Shown here piece after piece: positions 42,127 to 50,816 of a DNA stretch of 64,000 nt (position 1 is its first letter; each line of letters opens with the position of its first letter). The position numbers were made by a program, and so were the translations under genes. The notes under the pieces were generated by a model. It did no database searches. It saw nothing but the letters and a program-made list of their open reading frames with translations, and was not told where the DNA came from. The DNA is from Rhodovulum sp. (GTDB lineage Bacteria > Pseudomonadota > Alphaproteobacteria > Rhodobacterales > Rhodobacteraceae), in NCBI GenBank assembly GCA_002706605.1, contig PALT01000037.1:1-64000 (forward strand), in the 5' to 3' direction.

Positions 42127-42690
42127 ATGCCCAAGATCAACGGAAACGAGATCCGTCCAGGCAACGTTCTGGAACACAATGGTGGTCTGTGGGCCGCTGT
42201 CAAAGTTGACCACGTCAAACCCGGCAAGGGCGGCGCATTCGCGCAGGTCGAACTGAAGAACCTGCGCAACGGTTCGAAACTGAACGAGCGTTTCCGCAGC
42301 GCCGATAAGGTTGAGCGCGTCCGTCTGGAACAAAAGGACCAGACGTTCCTCTATGAGAGCGACGGCATGCTGGTGTTCATGGACACCGAAACCTATGAGC
42401 AGATCGAACTGCCCGCCGATATCCTTGGCGATCGCCGTCCGTTCCTGCAGGACGGTATGACGGTTGTGATCGAATACTATGAGGCCGAGGCGCTGAACGC
42501 GACCCTGCCGCAGAAAGTGACCTGCAAGATCGCCGAAACCGAGCCGGTCGTCAAAGGCCAGACCGCTGCCAACAGCTTTAAGCCCGCGATCCTTGAAAAC
42601 GGCGTCAAAGTCATGGTGCCCCCGTTCGTGGGTCAGGACGAGGACATCGTCGTCAACACCGAGACCATGGAATACGCCGAGCGTGCCTAA
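42127..42690 (+). CDS. efp: Translation elongation factor P
   Basis: EF-P relieves ribosome stalling at polyproline stretches. The 187-residue three-domain protein has the modification loop VKPGKGGAF with Lys34 at the tip, the residue beta-lysylated by EpmA in some bacteria, and the C-terminal OB fold ([20 protein letters not shown]). The ATG at 42127 gives the family N-terminus [17 protein letters not shown]; an in-frame start 15 bp earlier is unlikely. A terminator follows. Confidence 0.96.
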   Translation: MPKINGNEIRPGNVLEHNGGLWAAVKVDHVKPGKGGAFAQVELKNLRNGSKLNERFRSADKVERVRLEQKDQTFLYESDGMLVFMDTETYEQIELPADILGDRRPFLQDGMTVVIEYYEAEALNATLPQKVTCKIAETEPVVKGQTAANSFKPAILENGVKVMVPPFVGQDEDIVVNTETMEYAERA

Positions 42691-42710
42691 GCGCCCACGA
42701 CCCTGATCAG

Positions 42711-42740
42711 AGCGCGGCCTTCGGGTCGCGCTTTTGTTTT
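42711..42740 (+). terminator. Rho-independent terminator after efp
   Basis: AGCGCGGCC, tetraloop TTCG, GGTCGCGCT with a G-U pair, then TTTTGTTTT. Confidence 0.88.
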
Positions 42741-42752
42741 GGGGGCTTGATC

Positions 42753-42766
42753 TGAACGATTGTTCA
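42753..42766. promoter_or_regulatory. Palindrome TGAAC-N4-GTTCA before tetR
   Basis: A 14-bp inverted repeat lies 14 bp upstream of the tetR start. It is a likely autoregulatory operator, similar in form to fatty-acid TetR-type sites. Confidence 0.55.
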
Positions 42767-42780
42767 TTTATCACTGACCC

Positions 42781-43368
42781 ATGGCACGCAAAACCGGATC
42801 GCATTCTGAAATCACCGGCCCCCTGATCCGTCAGGCCGCCGAAGAGCTGTTCGCGGAACATGGCTATGCGGCCGTGTCGATGCGCCAGATCGCGGCCAAG
42901 GTCGGTGTGCAGGCCGGTGCCCTCTATAACTACACGGCGGACAAGCAGAGCCTGCTGTTTGATATGATGCAGGCGCATATGGATGACCTGCTGGCGGCGT
43001 GGGGTGCCGAGGATAAGGGGCAGGGGCCGATGGACGCGCTAGAGGCGTTCACGCGGTTTCATATCCGTTATCACCTTGCGCGACCCAAGGCCGTGTTCAT
43101 CGCCTATATGGAACTGCGCAATCTGACGCCTGAAAACTTTCAGGTGATCGAAGATTTGCGCAAGACCTATGAGACACACCTTGAGGACATCCTGCAGGCG
43201 GGCAAGGACGACGGGGCCTTTACCCTTGCGGACACGAAACTGGCAGCGATGGCGGTGATTGCGATGCTGACCGGTGTGACCACGTGGTATCGCGATGACG
43301 GGCGTCTGACACAGGACCGGATTGAACGGGTCTATTGGAATATGGTGCGCAAGGCCGTCGGGGCCTGA
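42781..43368 (+). CDS. TetR family transcriptional regulator
   Basis: This 195-residue regulator has the TetR helix-turn-helix (LIRQAAEELFAEHGYAAVSMRQIAAKVGVQAGALYNYTADKQSLL, about residues 16-58) and a C-terminal domain with the FHIRYHLARPKAVFIAYMELRNL pattern seen in regulators of fatty-acid or acyl-CoA degradation. The palindrome just upstream suggests autorepression. The target is unclear: the next gene is a small membrane protein, 60 bp downstream. Confidence 0.88.
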   Translation: MARKTGSHSEITGPLIRQAAEELFAEHGYAAVSMRQIAAKVGVQAGALYNYTADKQSLLFDMMQAHMDDLLAAWGAEDKGQGPMDALEAFTRFHIRYHLARPKAVFIAYMELRNLTPENFQVIEDLRKTYETHLEDILQAGKDDGAFTLADTKLAAMAVIAMLTGVTTWYRDDGRLTQDRIERVYWNMVRKAVGA

Positions 43369-43428
43369 TCCCCGTTTTACATTCGCGCATGTGTCGTTAT
43401 ACGGGCCTTGCAACCCAAGGAGAGCGCG

Positions 43429-43911
43429 ATGACGTCCACCCCTCATGCAAGTGTATCAGCTTCTGCAGGCCGCCGTGTGGCGGGCTTTGTGACCCTTTAC
43501 GGTCTTGGGGCGTTGTTGATCTATTTGGGCGCCACACATGGCTTTAGCGGCGTTCTGTGGCGTGTGTTCGTTCTGGCCATCGGGGTTGGGGCGTTGATGA
43601 TGGGCGAACGGATGCGCCGCGCGACGTCGATGGCGATCCTGTTGACGGATGAGGGGTTGGTCACCAGCGATGGCACGGTTCTGGCGGCGCGCGACAACAT
43701 CGCCAAGGTGGATCGCGGCACCTTTGCAGTCAAACCGTCCAACGGGTTCTCGGTGATCCTGAAAACGAAACAGCCGTTCCTGTGGGCACCGGGTCTTTAT
43801 TGGCGGTTCGGCAAACGTCTTGGGATCGGGGGCGTCACCGCCCCCGCCGCATCGAAATACATGTCGGAAATGTTGATGGCGTCGCTGGCCGAAGAGGCGG
43901 CCAACGACTGA
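43429..43911 (+). CDS. Hypothetical membrane protein
   Basis: This protein of 160 residues has two hydrophobic spans (GFVTLYGLGALLIYLGATHG and VLWRVFVLAIGVGALMMG) followed by a soluble beta-rich domain of about 80 residues (MAILLTDEGLVTSDGTVLAA...FAVKPSNGFSVILKTKQPF). The layout resembles small PH-like membrane proteins. An AAGGAG site stands 6 nt before the ATG. No function can be given. Confidence 0.75.
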   Translation: MTSTPHASVSASAGRRVAGFVTLYGLGALLIYLGATHGFSGVLWRVFVLAIGVGALMMGERMRRATSMAILLTDEGLVTSDGTVLAARDNIAKVDRGTFAVKPSNGFSVILKTKQPFLWAPGLYWRFGKRLGIGGVTAPAASKYMSEMLMASLAEEAAND

Positions 43912-43918
43912 TCCCTGA

Positions 43919-44515
43919 TCAGGACGTGCCGTCGTCCGATCCCGCCAGCGGGATTGACGGCATAAACCGCGGACGCGTCACCACGATGTTTTCAAACCGG
44001 TCAAGGTCCAGACCGACCTTGTCCCAGTTCGTCTGAAAATCCGAACGCGTTTCCACGATGATGACCGTATCCAGCGCGGCCATCACGGGAATGTATTTCG
44101 CGTAATCGGCCAGTTCGGCTTGGGTCATGTCGGTATAGGTGCCCGTGCTATGCGACCACAGCAGGGTTAGTTCGCGACTTGGGTTGTCGAGCGTGCATTC
44201 GGCTGTGCATTGGACCGACGTCACACGAATACGACCGTCGTTGCCTTTGCCCGCCACCAGATATTTGAACACATTGCCGAGCCCGTTCAAAGTTGCGGGC
44301 GTGATCTGGGCGTTCTGGCGGCTGATCATGTCCGAGATCGTATACGCGGCCTTCATGTTCACGTTGCGCGCCTGATAGCCTTGGAAAAAGACCATGCTGC
44401 CCACGTACCACCACACAAGGGCGGGCAGGATCAGGACAGCTTCGGCGACGAGGCTTGCGCGTTCATCGCGGGCGAATTCGGTGATGCGGTTGCGCAGTAG
44501 ATGAAACAGGACCAT
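43919..44515 (-). CDS. TadE/TadG-like pilus assembly protein
   Basis: This 198-residue protein has an N-terminal TadE-like segment (LLRNRITEFARDERASLVAEAVLILPALVWWYVGSMVFFQGYQARN), a single hydrophobic helix with the pilin-like Glu, then a periplasmic domain with a Cys pair (SVQCTAECTLDN). It is third in a run of three minus-strand Tad-type genes and probably a minor pseudopilin of the Flp/Tad system. It lies 4 bp after the preceding TadE-like gene. Confidence 0.8.
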   Translation of the reverse strand: MVLFHLLRNRITEFARDERASLVAEAVLILPALVWWYVGSMVFFQGYQARNVNMKAAYTISDMISRQNAQITPATLNGLGNVFKYLVAGKGNDGRIRVTSVQCTAECTLDNPSRELTLLWSHSTGTYTDMTQAELADYAKYIPVMAALDTVIIVETRSDFQTNWDKVGLDLDRFENIVVTRPRFMPSIPLAGSDDGTS

Positions 44516-44519
44516 GCGC

Positions 44520-45068
44520 TTAGTTCCCCTCGGGTTCGTTCACAAAGGCCGACGTCGCCGTCAGCGGAAAACCGTCTTCGTGCTGGGCCTGCATCGCAAG
44601 GGCAAGGCCCGCCCCGGGCAGGAACGGATCGATCAGAACGCAGGCGCGGATCAGGATCATCTCGTTCTCGACACCCGGTTGGAAGGACAGGGCGGGGTTC
44701 TGCGGCTGGCTGCGGTCAATACAGTTCGCGCCGGGATCGGGTGTCTGCCAACCCGCATTGGTGACGTTGTACATCTCCAGCAGTAATTGGTTTTCGCAAT
44801 CGGCGATCACATTGCCCGCGCCGTCGCACACGGCCTCTTTGAGGACCTTTTCCGTGACCTTCGGCCATTTCCCAAGGCGCAGGTCGCGTACAGCGATATC
44901 AAGCCCACGGTCCAACATTGCCTGTCGGATCAAAATCACTGACAGCTCAAAGCTGGACACGAACAGCGTGATAAACACCGGCACGATCAGAACAAAGTCC
45001 AGCGTGGCCGTGCCATCCTCGCGCCGTGTCAGGTCGCGCAAGCGGGTCAAGAGAGAGCGGATCGTCAT
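44520..45068 (-). CDS. TadE family pilus assembly protein
   Basis: The 182-residue protein starts with a basic cytoplasmic stretch, then REDGTATLDFVLIVPVFITLFVSSFELSVILIRQAML, the TadE helix with the conserved Glu replaced by Asp in TLDF. Four or more cysteines in the periplasmic part suggest disulfides. It lies 10 bp after the vWA TadG-like gene and 4 bp before the next one. It is a probable minor pilin of the tight-adherence (Tad/Flp) pilus. Confidence 0.85.
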   Translation of the reverse strand: MTIRSLLTRLRDLTRREDGTATLDFVLIVPVFITLFVSSFELSVILIRQAMLDRGLDIAVRDLRLGKWPKVTEKVLKEAVCDGAGNVIADCENQLLLEMYNVTNAGWQTPDPGANCIDRSQPQNPALSFQPGVENEMILIRACVLIDPFLPGAGLALAMQAQHEDGFPLTATSAFVNEPEGN

Positions 45069-45078
45069 ATCATGTCCC

Positions 45079-46872
45079 TCAGTTGATCAGACGCAGTTTG
45101 TTGATCGAACGCGCAATGCTGGTGAACACATCCGTCAGGGACGAACCGTCCGCTTCATAGAAATGCCCTGCGGTCGTGGCACAGTTTTTCAGGATCGCCT
45201 CACTGCTGGAGGTGGTTTCAAAACCGACGGTATAGACAAGGATGCTATTGTCACGGGCCACATCACAGATGTTCAACAGGCGCTCGTTCTTGACCGAGCC
45301 GCCGTGATCCAGAACCGGATCACTGAGCCAAGACCAGCCAGCGTACCATGCGGTCGTGAACTGCTGCCACACCTCGGGATAGACCATCTGAACGGCGATC
45401 GAGCCTTCGGTCACGGTTTCTGTCGAGGTGGTTGTGGTCGTCGTGCATGTGCGCCCGCGCCACCAACGGCCACGGCTACAGGTCGTCGTCGTGGTGGTGT
45501 ATTCATAGGACAGACCCTTGCCATAGGGCTCGTCATACCATTTGCCGTCGCCGGTAAAGTAATATTCGTCCGTCGAGGCGCGATAGATCGAATAGAAATC
45601 CTTGTTCGACTTGTCCACATAGCGCCAGATCGGCGAGGGACCGCTGCGGAACTCTTGTTTCAGGTAGTGTTGACTGGTGTTCACACCATCCGTCATCAAA
45701 ACCACAACCTTGAGGCCCTTGGTCGTCGCAGCATCCAGCGGGCGGTCGGCAAAGTCCGGCTCGGTCGCCGTGGCACCGCCGGTGCGGTCCTCGGTGGCGA
45801 GGCTGGCGATCACCCTGTTCATTTCGGGGTTCAACAGGGACACGCCCCATTTCATACCCAGATCAATCGACGTGTTGCCCGAGGCACTCAGGTTGTTGAT
45901 CAGGTGATTCAGGTTCGAATGGTGGCCAACGAACGGACGGATGGTGCGCCAGTCCTCGGTACGGCAGGTCCATGCGCCCGGCGTGCTTTCCGCACCGCGC
46001 CACGGGTCGAAATGGCCGGTGCGATCCACCAGTTCCGTTGCGGACAAATCGTATTGGATAAAGTCCTCGGCCTGAAAGTTGACGCAATGCGACGAACGGT
46101 GTTCGCTGGTCACGTCATAAATCGTGTTGGGCGTTTCGCCCTCTGCAACGCCGACGTTGTCGATCGCATCAAGCAGGGCCTCGCCCACCACAACCTGTTC
46201 CGCATAGGGGATCAGCGAGATCGACACGATACCCGGTTCGACCGAGCAGTTGCCCGATGAATTCACCGGCGCATTCGGGTTGCACAGCATCATCCAGCCG
46301 AATTCTTTGGCGGCGTCCTGTAGTTCATACAATTTGGATTTGCCCGAACTGGAAGGATCACCCATCGAACCGGACACGTCCACAATCAGCGAAATTTCGA
46401 TGTCACTGATGCCTTCTTCGGCCGAGGACGCGGCATAGGCGTTCATATACTCAACGCCCAACATATTCATGAACAAGGTGTCCACGCGGGCGTTCGCCGT
46501 CGCATCAACGCGACGATAGTTCAAAATCCCGTCCGAGGTCGGCGGATCAACATCGGTTGTGCCAAGATATTCGGACAGGTTCGCCTTGGCGAAATAGTCC
46601 TGAACCACCGTTTTGGGGTCTTCGGTCTGGCTGAGGTCGGTGGCGGCCAGAACCGCGCGGTCCAGCGTGTTTTGTAGGTTCACGCGGTTGGTTTCGTTGC
46701 GAACGATGTCGATCCCAATCCCGAGACTCCAGAGCATCAGGATGAAAATGAACATCCCGAACAGAACCAACGAACCGGACTCATCGCGTCCAAAGCGCTT
46801 CATCAGGGCCTGATACAGCCCCAACACCTCAGTAGCGTTCATTTTCTGCTTCGAACGACGCAACCGCATCAT
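45079..46872 (-). CDS. TadG-like pilus assembly protein with vWA domain
   Basis: This is a 597-residue protein. After a basic lead it has the Tad helix (GRDESGSLVLFGMFIFILMLWSLGIGIDIVRNETNRVNLQNTLDRAVLAATDL, about residues 29-80), and from about residue 155 a von Willebrand factor A domain with an intact metal site DVSGSMGD and VVLMTDGVN. Inside the vWA part lies an odd insertion: six Thr, CSRGRWWRGRTC, six Thr (about nucleotides 45416-45505). The ATG at 46872 follows GAGGA at good spacing. It is the first gene of the three-gene Tad cluster; the other Tad machinery is not in the window. Confidence 0.88.
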   Translation of the reverse strand: MMRLRRSKQKMNATEVLGLYQALMKRFGRDESGSLVLFGMFIFILMLWSLGIGIDIVRNETNRVNLQNTLDRAVLAATDLSQTEDPKTVVQDYFAKANLSEYLGTTDVDPPTSDGILNYRRVDATANARVDTLFMNMLGVEYMNAYAASSAEEGISDIEISLIVDVSGSMGDPSSSGKSKLYELQDAAKEFGWMMLCNPNAPVNSSGNCSVEPGIVSISLIPYAEQVVVGEALLDAIDNVGVAEGETPNTIYDVTSEHRSSHCVNFQAEDFIQYDLSATELVDRTGHFDPWRGAESTPGAWTCRTEDWRTIRPFVGHHSNLNHLINNLSASGNTSIDLGMKWGVSLLNPEMNRVIASLATEDRTGGATATEPDFADRPLDAATTKGLKVVVLMTDGVNTSQHYLKQEFRSGPSPIWRYVDKSNKDFYSIYRASTDEYYFTGDGKWYDEPYGKGLSYEYTTTTTTCSRGRWWRGRTCTTTTTTSTETVTEGSIAVQMVYPEVWQQFTTAWYAGWSWLSDPVLDHGGSVKNERLLNICDVARDNSILVYTVGFETTSSSEAILKNCATTAGHFYEADGSSLTDVFTSIARSINKLRLIN

Positions 46873-47186
46873 CACACTTCCTCATACCCGATCCGCAGCC
46901 ACGCGGAATTCCGTCCATACCAATGGACACACTTCACCCCGTCAAAAGACTACATCCTTTCGGGGTGGTGGTTTTGGGGCGCAAATGTGGCGAAATCTGG
47001 GAAGTTACTGAAAGATCGGAATTAAACGCATTCACCGGCGTGCATTGTTGCGTCCGCCTGAACAGTGTTTGCAGAATTCCCGCATTTGGTGAGAGGCGCA
47101 CCCTAACCGAGAGGTAACAGCTGCCGTTTACTCTTCTGATGGAAACTCAGCCGAGTCGCCCCATTTCATATTCGTAGGGAGGGAAT
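46873..47186. other. Divergent promoter region between tadG-like gene and gdhA
   Basis: These 314 bp hold no credible gene. They must contain the promoters for both divergent transcripts, but I see no clear consensus pair or operator. AGGGAGG at 47177-47183 is the gdhA ribosome-binding site. Confidence 0.5.
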
Positions 47187-48617
47187 ATGGCAGTGATCAA
47201 AGAACCCAGTTTCCGGGAATCCGTGGACATCATGTTCAATCAGGCGGTTGCCTTGATGGACTTGCCGCCGGGGATCGAGGAGAAAATCCGCGTCTGTAAC
47301 TCGACCTACACGGTCCGGTTCGGCGTGCGTCTGCGGGGACAGATGCATACGTTCACCGGCTATCGCTCGGTGCATTCGGAACATATGGAACCGGTCAAGG
47401 GCGGCATCCGCTATGCCTTGGCCGTGGATCAGGACGAGGTCGAAGCGCTTGCCGCGCTGATGACGTTCAAATGCGCACTGGTTGAGGCGCCGTTTGGCGG
47501 CTCCAAGGGGGGCTTGTGCATTGATCCGCGTCAGTGGGAAGAGCATGAGCTTGAACAGATCACGCGCCGCTTTGCGTTCGAATTGGTCAAGCGTGACCTG
47601 ATTAACCCGTCCCAGAACGTACCGGCCCCCGACATGGGCACGGGTGAACGGGAAATGGCGTGGATCGCCGACACCTATCGCCGGATGAACACCACCGACA
47701 TCAACGGCAACGCCTGTGTCACAGGTAAACCGGCGCATGCGGGAGGTATCCAAGGTCGGGTGGAGGCCACGGGGCGTGGCGTTCAATATGCGCTGCGCGA
47801 ATTCTTCCGCCACCCCGAGGACGTCAAGGCCGCCAACCTGTCCGGCACGCTGGATGGCAAACGCGTCATTGTGCAGGGTCTGGGCAACGTGGGTTATCAC
47901 GCGGCCAAGTTCCTGCAAGAAGAGGACGGATCGCACATCATCGGCATCATCGAACGCGACGGGGCTCTTTATAACCCCGAAGGTCTGGATGTTGAAAAAG
48001 TGCGCGAATGGATCGTCAAGCACGGCGGCGTTTCGGGCTATCCCGATGCGACCCACCATGCCGAGGGCGGCGCGGTTCTGGAAGAAGAATGCGATATCCT
48101 GATCCCCGCCGCGCTTGAGGGCGTGATCAACATGGGCAACGCCGAACGTATCAAGGCGCCCCTGATCATCGAGGCCGCAAACGGTCCCGTCACCGCCGGA
48201 GCCGATGACATCCTGCGCAAGAAAGGCACGGTGATCATCCCCGACATGTATGCCAACGCGGGCGGTGTGACGGTGTCCTATTTCGAATGGGTCAAGAACC
48301 TCAGCCACATCCGGTTTGGCCGTATGCAGCGCCGCCAAGAAGAGGCGCGGCATGAATTGATCGTGCGCGAACTGGAACGTCTGGATGAATTCCTTGGCGA
48401 CAAATGGTCGATGACCCCCGACTTTAAGGCGCAATACCTGCGCGGGGCGGGCGAGCTGGAGCTGGTGCGCTCGGGTCTGGATGACACCATGCGCACGGCC
48501 TATCAGGCGATGGCCGACGTATGGCACAGCCGCGATGACGTGCGTGACCTGCGAACTGCGGCCTATTTGGTGGCCATCGGTCGCGTCGCGGGCAGCTATA
48601 CCGCCAAGGGTCTATAG
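47187..48617 (+). CDS. gdhA: Glu/Leu/Phe/Val dehydrogenase family protein (glutamate dehydrogenase)
   Basis: It interconverts glutamate and 2-oxoglutarate plus ammonia. The 476-residue protein shows substrate-site PVKGGIRYA and the catalytic-Lys block ALVEAPFGGSKGGL, PAPDMGTGEREMAWIADTY, the GRGVQYALREFF segment and the dinucleotide-binding VIVQGLGNVGYHAAKFL, followed by an acidic-residue region typical of NAD preference, which I cannot settle. PAALEGVINMGNAERI and ANAGGVTVSYFEWVKN complete the family pattern. It stands alone and a strong ribosome-binding site precedes it. Confidence 0.93.
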   Translation: MAVIKEPSFRESVDIMFNQAVALMDLPPGIEEKIRVCNSTYTVRFGVRLRGQMHTFTGYRSVHSEHMEPVKGGIRYALAVDQDEVEALAALMTFKCALVEAPFGGSKGGLCIDPRQWEEHELEQITRRFAFELVKRDLINPSQNVPAPDMGTGEREMAWIADTYRRMNTTDINGNACVTGKPAHAGGIQGRVEATGRGVQYALREFFRHPEDVKAANLSGTLDGKRVIVQGLGNVGYHAAKFLQEEDGSHIIGIIERDGALYNPEGLDVEKVREWIVKHGGVSGYPDATHHAEGGAVLEEECDILIPAALEGVINMGNAERIKAPLIIEAANGPVTAGADDILRKKGTVIIPDMYANAGGVTVSYFEWVKNLSHIRFGRMQRRQEEARHELIVRELERLDEFLGDKWSMTPDFKAQYLRGAGELELVRSGLDDTMRTAYQAMADVWHSRDDVRDLRTAAYLVAIGRVAGSYTAKGL

Positions 48618-48687
48618 GCGCGAAAACGCGGTCATCGTGACGGGGCCACGGCTGGACTTTGGCCCCGTCACACACGATATTACCGGG

Positions 48688-50697
48688 ATGAGCCTGCCCC
48701 CCGGATTCTTAGACGAATTGCGAACACGTGTGTCCCTGTCCCAAGTGGTCGGGCGCAAAGTCATGTGGGACAAGCGCAAGTCGAACCAAGGCAAGGGCGA
48801 CCTGTGGGCGCCGTGCCCGTTCCATCACGAAAAAACCGCATCTTTTCATGTGGATGACCGCAAGGGGTTCTATTACTGCTTTGGCTGTCACGCCAAAGGG
48901 GATGCCCTGTCGTTCATTCAGGAAACGGAAAACGTCGGGTTCATGGAGGCGGTTGAAATCCTTGCCGATGAGGCGGGGATGCAAATGCCCGCGCGCGACC
49001 CCAAAGCCGCGCAAAAAGCCGACCGCCGCACCCAGTTGATCGAGGTGATGGAGCAGGCGGTTCAGTTCTTTCGCCTGCAACTGAAAACCGGTTCGGCGGG
49101 GCCTGCGCGCGATTATCTGGCCGGTCGTGGATTGTCGCCTGCCGCGCTTGACCGGTGGGAAATCGGGTTCGCGCCGGACGGGTGGCAGAACCTGTGGGAC
49201 CATCTGACGGGCAAGGGCGTTGCGCCCGATCTGATCCTTGGGGCCGGTCTGGCCAAGCCATCCGATCGCGGCAAGAACCCCTATGACGTGTTTCGCAACC
49301 GGATCATGTTTCCGATCCGTGATGCGCGGGGGCGGGCCATCGCCTTTGGCGGGCGGGCCATGGACCCCAATGACAACGCGAAATACCTGAACTCGCCCGA
49401 GACTGACCTGTTTGATAAGGGGCGCAGTCTGTACAATCACGGCCCCGCGCGTGAGGCCGCAGGGCGTGAGGATAACCCCCTGATCGTGGCCGAGGGCTAT
49501 ATGGACGTGATCGCCCTGTCCGAGGCGGGGTTTCGCGCGACTGTGGCCCCGCTTGGCACGGCGGTGACCGAGCACCAATTGCATATGCTGTGGCGCATTT
49601 CGCCCGAGCCGGTCATCGCGCTGGATGGGGATACCGCCGGTTTGCGCGCGGCAATGCGGGTGATCGACCTTGCGCTGCCCCTGCTCGAGGCGGGTAAGGG
49701 GCTGCGCTTTGCGATTATGCCGGCGGGGCAGGACCCCGATGATGTCATCCGCGCCGGTGGGCCCGAGGCGGTGGCGGACGTTCTGGCACAGGCGCAACCG
49801 ATGGTGCGTCTGCTGTGGCAACGCGAAACCGAAGGCAAGGTGTTCGACAGCCCCGAGCGCAAGGCGGCATTGGACAAGGAACTGCGCATCGCGATTTCCA
49901 AGATCAAGGACCCGTCCCTAAAGCTGCATTATGGGCAGGAAATCAAAGCCCTGCGGGAAGAGCTGTTCGGGTATCAACCGGCGGCGCGTCGTGAATGGTC
50001 GGGCGAGCGGTCCTTTGGCGGTGGGTTTGGCGGCAAGGGTGGGCGCGGTCGTGCCCCGTGGCGCGGTGCCCCAGCCCCCGTTCTGAGCAGCACAAAGACC
50101 TCGACCCTTGTGACCGCGACGCCCGAACACCACGCCGAAATGCGTGAGGCGGTGATCTTGGCGACCTTGATCACGCACCCCTGCTTGATTGAGGAATTCG
50201 AGGGCGAACTGGAACGCCTGCACCCCCGCACCGAGGATCACCACCGCATTTGCACCACGTTGATCGCGATGCTGGATGACGAGATGCCGACCGATCTGCG
50301 TGCCGGTTTGACCGCACGCATCGGACCCGCCCCCCTTGAAAAGCTGTTCCGCCAGAGCCATGTCCAGATTGCCCCGCCCATGCGCAATCCACATGATACG
50401 GAAAAGGCCCGCCTGTGTATTTCAGAAGAACTGGCCAAGCTACGCGTCGCAGAGGGGGCAGAAACAGAAATCGAGGATGCGATCAGCGAGCTGTCGCTGG
50501 CCGAGGACGAGCGCCTGACATGGCGTTTGCGTCAATTGGCCGACCAACGCAGCCGTATGGGCCGCAGCGGGGATGAGGATAAGGCGGATTTTGACATCGG
50601 CCCGAACGGGGCGCGGATGGACCGAGATGAACGCAACGCCTTTGACGAACTGCTGGGCAAGATCGGATTTTCAAAGGACCAAGGGGGGGCATCGTGA
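48688..50697 (+). CDS. dnaG: DNA primase
   Basis: DnaG synthesises RNA primers at replication forks. The 669-residue protein has the N-terminal zinc finger CPFHH...YYCFGC (residues about 40-64), the RNAP-like core, the TOPRIM motif EGYMDVIAL and ALDGDTAGLRAA, and a C-terminal helicase-binding domain after a Gly/Arg-rich linker (GGGFGGKGGRGRAPWRG). The start MSLPPGFLDELRTRV at 48688 matches the family; the frame upstream overlaps gdhA and is spurious. It is followed by rpoD, the usual pair of the macromolecular synthesis operon. Confidence 0.95.
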   Translation: MSLPPGFLDELRTRVSLSQVVGRKVMWDKRKSNQGKGDLWAPCPFHHEKTASFHVDDRKGFYYCFGCHAKGDALSFIQETENVGFMEAVEILADEAGMQMPARDPKAAQKADRRTQLIEVMEQAVQFFRLQLKTGSAGPARDYLAGRGLSPAALDRWEIGFAPDGWQNLWDHLTGKGVAPDLILGAGLAKPSDRGKNPYDVFRNRIMFPIRDARGRAIAFGGRAMDPNDNAKYLNSPETDLFDKGRSLYNHGPAREAAGREDNPLIVAEGYMDVIALSEAGFRATVAPLGTAVTEHQLHMLWRISPEPVIALDGDTAGLRAAMRVIDLALPLLEAGKGLRFAIMPAGQDPDDVIRAGGPEAVADVLAQAQPMVRLLWQRETEGKVFDSPERKAALDKELRIAISKIKDPSLKLHYGQEIKALREELFGYQPAARREWSGERSFGGGFGGKGGRGRAPWRGAPAPVLSSTKTSTLVTATPEHHAEMREAVILATLITHPCLIEEFEGELERLHPRTEDHHRICTTLIAMLDDEMPTDLRAGLTARIGPAPLEKLFRQSHVQIAPPMRNPHDTEKARLCISEELAKLRVAEGAETEIEDAISELSLAEDERLTWRLRQLADQRSRMGRSGDEDKADFDIGPNGARMDRDERNAFDELLGKIGFSKDQGGAS

Positions 50698-50764
50698 CGT
50701 TCTGGCGACGATGCCTTAAAGAAAACACGGTTAAACGGGTGCGCATCTTTTTGATTCGCGATAT

Positions 50765-50792
50765 TGATTCGGACGATGCAGATTCCGAATCA
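50765..50792 (+). promoter_or_regulatory. Hairpin in the rpoD leader
   Basis: TGATTCGGA, 10-nt loop, TCCGAATCA is a perfect 9-bp stem ending 12 nt before the AGGAG site of rpoD. No T-run follows, so it is more likely an RNA-processing or translation-control structure, or a protein site, than a terminator. Confidence 0.5.
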
Positions 50793-50816
50793 GCTTCCCG
50801 CTTATAGGAGCAACGA

